Source: Cheilinus undulatus
Lineage: Eukaryota > Chordata > Actinopteri > Labriformes > Labridae
DNA length: 64,000 nucleotides
Assembly (NCBI RefSeq): GCF_018320785.1
Contig: NC_054879.1
Location: forward strand, 43,762,698-43,826,697
Reading direction: 5' to 3'
How positions within the stretch are numbered: the stretch's first letter is position 1; each line of letters begins with the position of its first letter. Shown piece by piece: positions 1 to 12,100 of the stretch. Position numbers and translations under genes: made by a program. Below the pieces are notes generated by a model. The model was given only the letters and a program-made list of their open reading frames with translations. It searched no databases and had not been told where the DNA came from.

Positions 1-122
1 AACATCTCACCAAGGGCATCAAAAGGCCAAAGCCATTTTCCAATTTTTTATTTATTTATTTATTTTAAACAGTCATAAAAATAGGAAAAAATATCAAAAA
101 GTGGGTCTAATTTTGTTTTTCA

Positions 123-163
<41 letters not shown>

Positions 164-691
164 GTTGTTTTAATGAAAACACTTGAGGGAAAGGGAGTCA
201 TGTGACCTAACGGGATAGGTGAACATTTCAAAATAAAAGCCCTCATGTCAGAATGTATGCTTATGAAGCCTATGTCTATGTTTTACAGGATAATAACAGA
301 CGTATGCACACTCTACAATGTTCTCAAAATAATGTCGATGGTAAAAGTACTGGTAATTTAATGGTAATTTAATGGACTATATTTATAAAAGGAGGAAAAT
401 AAATTAATATGAATATTAACCTGGACTGCCTGAGGTATTTATTCATGTACACAGCAGAAGTCTGATTTTCCATTTATGATTGATTATTTAGTTTATTAGT
501 TTAATTGACAGGGGCCAGCAAGCAAATTTAGTTCTTTTTTTTTCTTTGCTCTTTGTAGAAGTATCTTAATCTTTTTTTTTTTTTTTTAAACAAAAGCAAA
601 TTTAGTTCTTTTTTGCACTTTGTAGAAGTACTTTTATTTTTTTTATTTGATAAAGAAGCAAATTTAGTTCTGAGATCCAAAGTAAATATTT

Positions 692-855
692 GGGGTGCAG
701 ATGGCCTGTAGTGGTTAGGTCAGGCCCAGTATGCATGGGCAGGCTGGGTTCAGGTCCAGACTGTACCTCTTTGGCTGCATGTCAGTCCCCACTCTCTCAT
801 CCCTGTCTACGCTCTATTCACAGGCCTGTCTTTCCAATAAATGCAAGAAAGCTAT
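692..855 (+). mobile_element. tRNA-derived SINE
   Basis: An A-box-like stretch (GATGGCCTGTAGTGGTTAGG, from 700) and a B box (GGGTTCAGGTCC, 746-757) are spaced as in a Pol III promoter. They are followed by a tail with a CCCCACTCTCTC stretch and a final AATAAATGCAAGAAAGC typical of a common percomorph SINE family. It sits in the unpaired centre of the long-inverted-repeat element. Confidence 0.7.
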
Positions 856-1392
856 TAAGGGATAATTCAGGCAAATTTCTGTTTGTTCACAAAAACATTT
901 ACATCTAGTATGATAATGAAGGTGCTGGCTTTATGACAGCATTGATTTTCCAGTTATTTTTCATGTGTGCCTTTTTTCAGCCGTACAGGCAGAGAGTAGG
1001 ACAGGCTGATGAAGCCTCCACTAGATGGCAGTGTTTCTGTGCCTTCTGGCTCATGCCAACATTTACCTATTGTGTATTTTCACTCTGATTATTTGTTTAT
1101 TCATTTATTTGTTTGTTTATTTTATTTACCCACTTTTTATTGTGTGCATACAGTAGTAAATAAACCTTTCCACCAAACAATACAATCACAAATTGAAAAT
1201 CTGACTCCTGCTGTGTACATGGATAAATACCTTAAGCAGTCCAGGCTTATTTGTTCAGATTAATTTATTTTCCCTTCTAATATGAACATAGTCCATTAAA
1301 TCACAAGTACTTTTACAACTGACATTATTTTTAAATACACTTTATTGACAAAATCGACCTAATATTATACTATATAACACTATATACTAAAA

Positions 1393-1395
<3 letters not shown>

Positions 1396-1449
<54 letters not shown>
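1396..1449. repeat. (AT)n microsatellite
   Basis: About 27 uninterrupted AT dinucleotides inside the right arm side of the long-inverted-repeat element. Confidence 0.95.
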
Positions 1450-1450
<1 letters not shown>

Positions 1451-2195
1451 TAAATAACAGCAGTTGATGGCGACTTCTGAGCAAAACATTTGACATGAGG
1501 GCTTTTATTTTGAAATGTTCACATTTCCCATTAGATCATGTGATTTCCTTTTTCTCCTTTCATCAAAACAAGAAAACAAATTTATTGACTTTGAGAAAAA
1601 AAAAAATAGACAAATTTTTGATAAGTGTTTCTTTCCATTTTTGCAACAGAGATGAAAAAATAATTTAAAAAACAGCTAATTTTTCCAATTTTTGTACACA
1701 AAAGGAAAACTTGGAAAATGGCTCTTTTTTCACCATTTTCTGTCTAAAACAAATAAAAAATTTACAACAGTTTCTTTTGATTTCTGAGGCTGGTTTCAAA
1801 CAGAAATGTAACTACCAGAAAATACGCGGACCGTTGATGCTAGTCTTTCTTTCTTTCCCTCTTTGGCCTCACACATACTTACAGCTATTCTGGTTATTCT
1901 AAGGAAATTCAGGTAAAGTTTTTATTTTTAAACAGGATGCAAAGAAATGTTCTTAAAGAACAGTTTTAGTGCTGTAAACAAACAAACAAACAAATGATCA
2001 CCATAGGCCACAGTAAGTTTCCATTTTTAAGTTTAAAGGCCCCTTTTGACCTGGGGCCCCCAGCAGACACCTGTCTCACCTGTTGAAGCAGCGCCGCTGC
2101 TGTGAGAAAAACCCATCAGATTAGGGCGATTTTATTGCAGAGGGCTTTTAGAGCCCCTCCCTCTCCTGCTATTATCAATCACGTGTTGTGAATAA

Positions 2196-2272
2196 TGAGC
2201 GGCTGTAAAAAAGGAGCAAACTCTGAACACAGAGCCCTCTACTACTTGTCCTAGCGGGCATTAACCCCAAAC
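2196..2272 (+). promoter_or_regulatory. abcb11: candidate promoter and non-coding first exon of abcb11
   Basis: A TATA-like CTGTAAAAAAGG near 2202 is followed about 30 nt on by a short stretch that ends at a strong splice donor (AAAC|GTGAGT, 2273). Mammalian ABCB11 has a non-coding first exon, and the coding start here lies 0.9 kb downstream, so the arrangement fits. The stretch from 1726 to 2195 holds nothing else I recognise. The start site is inferred only. Confidence 0.4.
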
Positions 2273-3193
2273 GTGAGTGTGATTAATATGACTGTATCTC
2301 CTTTATAGCATGAATAAGCAACACGCTTGTAATTTGAGCTCATCACATTATAACATCTCTGAATTAAGGAGACTGTACACTGTCGGAGGTATTAAGGTAG
2401 TTATTTTTACTACAGTTTGTTTAAAAGTCCCCATGAAATCTGTTATTGATTAAATCTAAGCCACTGTTAGCCATTAAGTGACTACATTTTTATTACATTA
2501 ATTAAATTGCATGTACAGAGACAGCTTGTGACCACAACAACTAGCCTTTCTGTCATTTAACCCACTTTACAATCCCTCATAATAAGCAGTAATAAATACT
2601 ATAACAACTTTACCAGACCTTTTATTCACTTCTAAGATTTAAACATGGGTTTGATTTACAAGAAACTGTGTTTTTACTCAAATCAATAAATGAACAAACT
2701 GGTTTAGTGGTTAAATTTTGCCGTTCAAAGGCAGTCTAGTAAAGGTCAAACTGCTGACACAGACCTTATCAGTCTAATGGAGGTGCAGATAATGGGAAGG
2801 AGAGGCAAGGGTTACGTAAAATAATATAGTTAAGGGAGGAATTTACTCTGATGAGCCTCAGAAATGCAGGTGAAGTCCTGAAGCGAGCAGAGATCAGGTA
2901 AGGTATGACTTGGTTTTCTTCCATAGAAACTGTTAACACTGCCAGGATTATCGTCATTATTAGATTATTAAGACCAAACAATTTGTAACTTTACATTTGT
3001 TAAAAAACAAAAGCATTATTATTGGCCTAAGAATAATAAATGTCAGCTTGTTAATTCAATCATTTTGGATATGTCGTGTTTAATGAGATGAAGCACAAGT
3101 AATCCAATGACCAGCTCTAAATTCTGACATTGTATTAGGACTGAATCCACAGTCCTAAGTGAGGACGCATCTGCCTGAGTCAGAGAAGCAAAC

Positions 3194-6100
3194 ATGAAGA
3201 AATCAGTCACACTAAATCCAGCAGAAGGAGAAGAAGGCAAAAGAGGTAAGAGATCTTTGCATTAATAAAAAGTCACAAAAGACAATTCATACTCACTTAC
3301 AACCCGCCAAAATCACTCATTGAGGTTTTCCTTCTGTTTTGCAGACATTGAGAGAGGGTGAGTCTATAAAAAAATCAACTGTCTCTTCTGTGTAGTCCTT
3401 AGGGGTCCACAATCACGCCAGCGTGATTTCATCATGCGCTACTTTTGTCACATGACAGCATGAAAACAAAGCCACATTTTGCATTGCAGTCACTTCATGC
3501 GGAAAGCGTGATCTTTGAGCTTTCTTTCAGTTTTTGTTTGATGTCAAAAGGCCAAGTTAAACAGGAAATATGATCATTTTAATTTGATATAAAAATTCAT
3601 GTTACACATAAGAGACTGTGGGCCATGCTGGTACTGGACTGGTACTTTTTCATAATTTCAGCATATTGTAATTTCTTTTTTTAAATGACAATATATTGTT
3701 TTGAATAACATTTTTTAAAAATCCCCTTTGTGGGGTGTTGTGTCTCTTGCAGGCCCTATATCTAATAGAGTAAATTAAACTTTAAAAGAAATAGCTTTCA
3801 TTTTATAAAGCTGAGGTAGTGCCAAAAAGATTATACCAAACATAAGCATGGCATACATTTTCTGAATGGTTTATTTTATCAAAAGACAATTAACAAAATG
3901 GCAAAATAGCCAGTGGACCTCTAAGGGTTAAGACCATTGTATATTTCCAGCTGTGACTGAATGATTGAGTGATATATGCGGCACATTTCACAGAGATGAG
4001 AAGAAAAAAGGAAAAGCACCCACAGTGGGATATTTTCAGTTGGTAAGTATAAAGCAAGTCTTCTTTGCTGCACTTTTTAGATATAAACCTAGCACAAAAA
4101 GTAAGGAAATTTGTATCTGGTAGATTATTTCCAGTGCTTCTTGAAAATTAATCTTATACCACTGTAAAGCCTGTTTATTTCCCTTTTAAATGGTGCCACA
4201 TTTGTAAGGAACATGCATTTGTGGGATGAGCAGCAGAGCTGAGTATGCGGGTTGAGCCCATAGGCTGTAGAAAGAATTGGACAAACCCCGTGTGACGTCA
4301 GTCGTCTGATTACAATAGGCGGACTCAAACGGCTCTTGAAGCCACTCCATAGAGGCTTCCATATTGAAATCGTGGTCTCAATCAAATTTTGGATCAACCT
4401 AACGGCCCGCCCACTAAGCGCAACTTCCTGTCAGCCTGCTAGCTAGCATTCTGGTTAACAGAAACAGAGCCTCTGCCTGCCGAGTTATCTGTCAATCAAA
4501 TGAGACGAGCCAATCATCCTAAATATAATCCAAACGATGATGGTACAAAGAAATTCACGTCCGTACAGTGGGAGCACAATAAGACACTAGCTAATGAGAC
4601 ATGTTTGGTATTTTGAACCAGGCTGTAAACCAGTTTATTTCTAGTGTAAAAAGCGGCTGTTTAACATGTATCCCTATGGGACTTCCCGTGTTCCTGCAGC
4701 CAGCCCCAAGTGGACACTTGTTGTATTGCAATTTTTTGCACTTCCGCATCAGCTTCATTTTTCAGGACCGGAGGTTGCCGCTTAGTTGCGTCCATGAAAA
4801 TTTGCCAAATCTTCTCTGCCAGTGCCAGCCTATAAGAATCCCTCTGTGCCTTATCTGAGGTTGTGGTCAGATTCACCATTTGTGTTTTCTGGCGGTTGTC
4901 GCTGTTTTCAATGAAACCAAACTTGAGATAGCTGTCATCATATTTTTCAGTCTAGCTGGTTTGGGCCCAGCATCACTTAGTGAAGTTGACTTGCTTGAAT
5001 ATTTATCCATTGTTGCTTGCTGGACAAACTGTTTTCTGAGCAAAGTGACTGATGCATGACGAGTGAGAGATTTAAGTGATATCTCAGAATAATATCTGAG
5101 TTTGTATCGGCCCAAAGCGGACTTATGTGGGAGTCATGACATGGCATTACTTTAATAATTTATTTTAAATTATTTTGTGGACCCCCATCCTGTGGCTTGC
5201 TGACCCCCAGGGGTCCGGCAGACCCCAGTTTGAGAACCACTGCCCTAAAGGATGCATAGTGTGTATTCTTCAGCAGTATTGTCTTGCTATGAGGTTGACT
5301 CGCCACTTTGTTCTTGCCAGAGGAGACCCACCTTGCCAAAGATTTTTGAGAGCTACTGCCGTATTATAAAAAATATTTAACACTTTCAAAAGTGTTGTTT
5401 AGGGACATATTTCAGTCTTTGAAGACAAGTTTATATTGTTCTCAGAGATCTCCAAAACATGCCAGTGAAGTCTGTTGCTGATAAAACACTCTCGTATAGG
5501 ATTTTTGCATGTCTAGAAAGCCTTCTGTTTCAGCCCTGTTTCTGTGTCTGTGGCTTTAAATGATAATAAGCTATCCGCCCATGACCACACCCCCCTCAGA
5601 AAAAGGATGTGGCACACCAATTTTACAGACACTTTGATCCAAAGTTAAAAACCTGATTAGGGTTTGAACCATAAATCTCTCAGACCTAAATCAGCAGGGT
5701 AACCCACTGAGCTATCCAACATCTTAGCTGAGAGGAAGATCAGGATGGGAGGATGGAACTTTGTTCCAAGCAGGGAGGGCCAACCACACCTGGGGGCGGG
5801 GCTAACTCCCCACATGACATCATGAGGGGAAATCTGAGAACAGCTTGTTTCAGCACTCATTTTCCGAAAGTTGGAGAAAGACAGGAGGGAGGGAATGGAT
5901 TTTTCTGGTATTTGAGGGGATTGTGGAGAGGCCAGCGGCAAATATTTTTGTTAGAAAAGTCTGAAAAAGTGATTTTTGCATAATACGTCCTCTTTAATTA
6001 CACGTATTGCGGACTGAAATAGACATTTAAAAATGTTACATTAACTGCATGTGAGTTCACTTCTTTCAAACTGCTTGAAAAAAAACTCTCGATAAATGTG

Positions 6101-9100
6101 TTTGCAGTTTCGTTTTGCTACTTGCAAAGACGTGGTGATGATGGTGGTGGGGAGCTTCTGCGCTCTCGTTCACGGAGCAGCGTCACCTCTCATGCTGCTG
6201 GTTTATGGCATGATGACAAACACGTTTGTGGCTTATGAGCTGGAGGTCCAAGAACTGAAAGACCCAAACAAGACGTGCATGAACAGCACTATCTACTGGA
6301 TAAATGGGTCCATATATGAAACACCTGAAAACAGCACCGTGCTCTGTGGGTGAGTCTTCACTTCAATCACCTGTTTGCATCACCATGGGGAGCTGGTGCT
6401 GAACTCATTTTCTGCTCCCTGCAGGGTGGATATTGAAGCACAGATGACCATGTTTGCATATTACTATATTGGGATTGGATTAGGAGTCCTGGTTGTTAGT
6501 TATTTTCAGGTAAGCAATTACATGCTATTGGAAAGTGATTCTGTGTGGTGACAGGGAAACACATTTTTTTTTTCACTTATATTTCTTTATTTTCAATAAA
6601 CAACAGAAATACAGGACAAGACCATTATTATCCAAAACATAACATTTAAAAAAGTGAGAAAAATAAAAAATAAAATAAATAAACAAATAAGGGGAAAAAA
6701 AACCAAAACAAAACACAAAGCAACAAGACAAAGCCCCTTTTAAAGATAGCAATGAACTTTGCCGTAAGACATAGAAGATCATGAAGACTTTATAATAATT
6801 TATAGAGCGTTACAGAACAACAGACAGTCAATCTTTGGGTAGGGCAATGATCGTGTGTATTTTGTCTTAAGAGTAAGACGAATCCTGCTTGTTCCCAACC
6901 TTTTCCTTTTACAATAATTGCAACACTTTAACACTGCCCAACAGTCGGGAAAAAGGCCCCCAAATTTCTTCATAACATTCATCTTTCCTTTTCAAAATAA
7001 AAGTTAGTTTCTCCATAGCACAACAGTCACTCATTTCTCTCAGCATTGACTCAGCTGTGGTCTCTGTGTGTTCTTCCATGAAAGCGCTATCAAACGTTTT
7101 CCTTGAAGCAAACACATATTTATAAGAATTTTTGTATTTCTTGGTATGACTAGGGTGGCTGGATACAACCCCAAAATAAAAAGCTTGGGGTCAAGAGGCA
7201 GCGTAATTTGTATCATTTCTTCAATTATTTGTGAAATTTCACTCCAGAAAGCCGCAATCTCCTTGCACTCCCATACACAGTGGAAAAATGTGCCTTTATA
7301 TTGTCCACATTTAAAACAACTGTCTGGGATATTGTTATTAAATTTATGTAACTTTGCTGGTGTGATTTATGATCACATTAACCAGTTGTATTGTAGCAGC
7401 CTCAGTCTTGTGTTTGCAGTTTGGTTTTGTGCCTCAATACAAATTGCACCCCAGTCATTTAAAGAAATATCCTCCTGCATGTCTATTTTCCAAGACTCCA
7501 GCTGATCAATACCGGATTCAGATGACTTAGAAACCAGCATAGCATAAAATGCTGAAATACAGCCTTTTTTATGGCAGCTCTCAGAGACAAGTTGTTCAAA
7601 TTCATTTAGAGGAGGAAGAGTCAGTGACTGATTACAAGAAGCAGCAATAAAACTTCTTACCTGTAAGTATTTGAAGAAGTGGCTGTTTGAGAGGCCATAT
7701 TTTAGACGTAGCTGTTCAAATGACATTAGATTCTCACCCAGAAATAAATTTACACTTTTATTTAGACCTTTATTTGACCAGAGATGGAAACCCTGGTCCT
7801 TTTTGCCTGGTTCAAAGTTATCGTTACCCCAGTTTGGACTAAAGCGAGATAATGAGGAGCTGTCCCCCCATAGTTTCTTAATGATATACCAAACGTTGAT
7901 CATATTTAACACAATTGGATTGGATGATTGTTCTTTCAGCTTTTTAATATTTGCATAGTATAAATATGCATTTGGTGACATTTGTGGTCTAAGTGAGGAG
8001 GATTCAATATGTACCCATGCTGGGGTAGGCTCAGAGGAAAAGTAATACATTATGGTACGCAGCTGTGCTGCCCAGTAATACCACTGGAAATTTGTGAGGT
8101 TAAGCCCCCCTCTTTCATACGGTAAATATAGCAATGTAAGATGTAACCTGTGGCATCTGTTATTCCAGATAAAGTTGGAGCATACTTTCTTTAGTTTAGT
8201 AAAGTAACAGGTGGGCAAAGGTAGAGGTAAGTTTTGGAACAGGTACAGTAGTTTAGGAAGGACCATCATTTTAAGTACATTAATTCTTCCAATCATAGAA
8301 ATTGGCATAGTAGACCATCTTTCAACTGATTTATCAATTGACTCTAAAATAGGATCGTAATTAATTTGGACAATTTTTTCCATATCAGGAATTATATTCA
8401 CACCCAAGTAAGTAAATTTATCTGTTAAATTAAAATTAGAAGTATAAGCCGGAGGATTACATCTATCCTTTTCATTTAATAACAACAAAGAGGACTTAGG
8501 GTTATTAACTTTGTATCCAGAAAACAGCCTAAAGTTCTGAATTTCTTCTAATAAGGCTGGAATAGAGTTTGAAAGGTTTGTGAGAAACAAAATAATATCA
8601 TCTGCAAGTAAAGCTATACGGTGATCTAGTTGTCCCAGTCTGATACCTGATATGTTTTGATGTGTTCTGACTGCCATTGCAAAGGGTTCAATGGCTAAGA
8701 TGAATAAAAGCGGTGATGGGGGCAACCCTGTCGAACTCCTCTGGGGGAAACACATTATTATCAACAAACTCTGATTTCATATTTTAGATTTTCCTCTGGG
8801 TGTCAGCAGCTGCCAGGCAAGTTCAGAGGATAAGAAAGACTTACTTCAGAAAAGTGATGCGGATGGAGATCGGCTGGTTCGACTGTAACTCTGTTGGTGA
8901 ACTGAACACGAGGATATCAGAGTGAGTCAGGCTTCTTTGTCAGCACACGTCGAGCTGTTATCAGTGTTATCAATAAGTCAGGATTTTATGTTCCTCCACA
9001 GCGACATCAACAAGATCAACAACGCCATTGCTGACCAGGTGTCTATCTTCATCGAGAGGATCTCCACGTTTGTGTTTGGCTTCATGGTCGGGTTCATCGG

Positions 9101-12100
9101 AGGGTGGAAGCTGACTCTGGTGGTCATAGCTGTGAGCCCTCTGATTGGTGTAGCTGCTGGACTGATGGCCATGGTGAGAGGACGGCTTCCTGTTAGCAAG
9201 ATTAGAAACTTCTTTAATGTTTTTGAAGCATTTCTGAAGAGCTTTTATGTGGTTACAACAGACTGAAATGATAAGTACGCCTCCTGATAAGAACAACAAA
9301 AATGCAAATTATACAAACAGCAAAAATACTGAACATTTCAGTATCACTTTACAATAAGGAACACAAAATTTGCACAGTTAGTAGGTAATGAATGAGTAAT
9401 TAACTAGCTAACCATCACTAACCAAATCGATAAAGTACACAAATTTGAAAAGTTAATAGGTAACAAATAAGTATCTAACCACTAATTGACCATCAACAAA
9501 TGAATAACTAACGACTAGGTAACCATGAGTCAGCCATTATTTAAAAACACAGGTAAGGTACACACATTTTGAATAGTTTGAAGGTAACAAATGTATAACT
9601 AATGACTAGTTAACCATTATCAAATGTAAAACTAACTACTAAGCCGTTAACAAATGTGTAACTAACTAATAAATCACCATTGTTGAATGCATAACTAACT
9701 ACTCCATCCATCCATCTATTGTCTCCCACTTATCCCGGGTCGATTGGAATGTCAGGTTGGCTTTAGAAACTTCAGCTTTCTGTATTTTATCTAAGAATAG
9801 GTTTTTCATACTGGTTTTAATTTTATGTCCTATATTTTAACATTAAATACAGTCTGCACTCAGGAAAAAGCTCTTCCTCCACTAAAACATTCTAATGTAG
9901 CAAACGTAGCTTATGTGGTTCTGTTAGCTGAGTGAGCTACATAGATATGTAGCGAAAGCTAAAGCTCAGGGAGCTCATGGTTATCTACACAAATGAAACT
10001 ACTTAGCTATCTAATGTTAGCTATGTAAGCTACGTTATGGATGTAGCTCATATGGCTACTTTTGCCAATGATACATTTGCTAAAGCACATTTACACAAAT
10101 GCAGCTACTTAGCTACTGACCTAATGCTAGTTACATAAACTATGCAAGATGCATTACCTACAAAGCTTACATAGCTACGTTTGCTAAAGCTGACATTGCT
10201 AAAGCTAACTTAGGTACATTGGCCTATAGTAATGTTGGCAATGCAGCAAATTTGGCTTATGTCGCTCCATTAGCTTAGTAAGCTACATAGGTATGTAGCT
10301 AGGGTAGCTAAAGCTCATGCTCATGGAGCTCATGGATATTTACACAAATAAAGTTACTCAGTTACAGACCTAATGCTAGCTACGTAAACTACACAAGCTG
10401 CTTACATAGCTACGTTTGCTAAAGCTTACATTGCTAAAGCTAACTTAGATAAATTGGCCTACGTAGTTATGTTGACTATGTAGCAAACGTAGCTATGTTA
10501 GCTCTTACAAAGCTAAAATTTAAAATATAGTTATATATTTGTAACTGCCAGACTATGTTTATGAATAAAGTCATTTTTTAAATCTAAAATTTAAAACTAT
10601 GTTTTACTAGCAAATTATGGCACTACCGTTCTGACAGAGATGGCATCTCAAAATAACAGACTGTAAGAGGGAGCACCTGAGAGCTACAGTCTGCTGCCAG
10701 ACTATTTTGAAAAAGCCACTTATTTGATAGATGTTTTTTGGGGGGTTATTTTTTACCTTTATGCTGTGAGTACATCTGAGAAAAAAAAAAGAATCAGCAG
10801 GCACACTGCCACTTTAACCACATCCTTAAGTGTCTATATTTCAAACTGAATGAGTTTTCTGCTGCGGGGTGTACCTGTCTGCTATCAGACATAAAATGTA
10901 AATGTCTTTTTTAAAAATAATCTTCTCTGTTGTGTCTTTAGGCCGTCGCCAGGCTGACAGGACGAGAGCTGAAGGCGTACGCAAAAGCGGGAGCGGTGGC
11001 TGATGAAGTTTTATCGTCCATCAGAACTGTAGCAGCATTTGGCGGGGAGGAAAAAGAAACTGAAAGGTAGTTTTTTTCATTTCTATTATCGAAAGAAGTA
11101 GCTCTGTTTGTTTAACCTTGAGCAATTATTTTGCACAGATATGACAAAAACCTCATAGAAGCTCAGAACTGGGGCGTGAAAAAGGGTGCAATAATAGGCA
11201 TCTTTCAAGGATACCTGTGGTGCATCATTTTCCTTTGTTTTGCTTTGGCCTTTTGGTATGGATCTAAACTGGTCATTGACACCAAGGAGCTTTCTCCTGG
11301 TACTCTCATTCAGGTATGTTCTGTTGAAGACATTTATTTTCTAATACTCTTTCTTCTTCAAAAACTAATGAGTTGAATATACTCAACAGGTGTTCTTTGG
11401 AGTACTCATGGCAGCGATGAACCTGGGCCAAGCTTCACCCTGTCTGGAGGCCTTTGCTTCTGGTCGTGCTGCAGCAAAGACCATCTTTGACACAATTGAC
11501 CGGGTAAAACCAGAATGCAACTCAAAACGGCACATTTAAAAAGAGAACTAATCACATTAAAAATAAAGCTATGTGTTTTTATATTCACAGGAGCCAGAAA
11601 TCGATTGTTTCTCAGATAAAGGCCACAGATTAGAGAAGGTAAAAGGTGACATTGAATTTCATAACATCTCTTTCTTCTACCCATCACGGCCTGAAGTCAA
11701 GGTAATTATTAACTCAATCACACTGTCATGATCCAGGTTTTGATTTATTATGTTTCTGAGTTTTCATATGGTTATCTTTGTGAATTCTTGTTTTCTAGTT
11801 TGATCTTGTTTTAGGTTTGGAGTTTATTAGGAGTTTTCTTTAGCCCTCGTGTTTCTTGTGTAGTATTTTCCTGTTTCTAGTATTTAGTTACTCCCTGTGT
11901 TTTATGTTTAGTTACTCCTTGTATTTTATGTCTAGTTATTCCCTGTGTTTCATGTTTGGTTAATTCCTATGTCTCATGTTTAGTTTTACTCCCTGTGTTT
12001 GAGTTCACTCCTTGGTTCTTTGTATCCTCCTGTGTTTTCAGTGTTTCTGTAGTTTTGCTTCTTGTGTTCAGTTTTCAGTCCTTGTGTGCTTCTTGTGTTA

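Larger units (their letters stand above)
33..1725. mobile_element. DNA element with very long terminal inverted repeats
   Basis: Positions 33-480 and about 1185-1725 are reverse complements of each other. The ends read GCCATTTTCCAA and TTGGAAAATGGC. Blocks 160-260 pair with 1487-1575, and 340-480 pair with 1185-1315. The arms are clearly diverged, with substitutions and a poly-T expansion at about 128-157, so the insertion is old. The unpaired centre (480-1185) carries a SINE. No target duplication was recognised and there is no transposase. Superfamily unassigned. Confidence 0.75.

Noticed and set aside
690-908. 72-codon open frame in the 5' flank
   Set aside because: It coincides with a tRNA-derived SINE and has no protein similarity.
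2036-2065. possible bile-acid receptor (FXR) site, AGGCCCC..TGACCT
   Set aside because: The half-sites are too far apart for an IR-1 and only one matches well.
4125-4397. 90-codon minus-strand frame in abcb11 intron 3
   Set aside because: It falls within a common dispersed repeat and has no gene-like composition.
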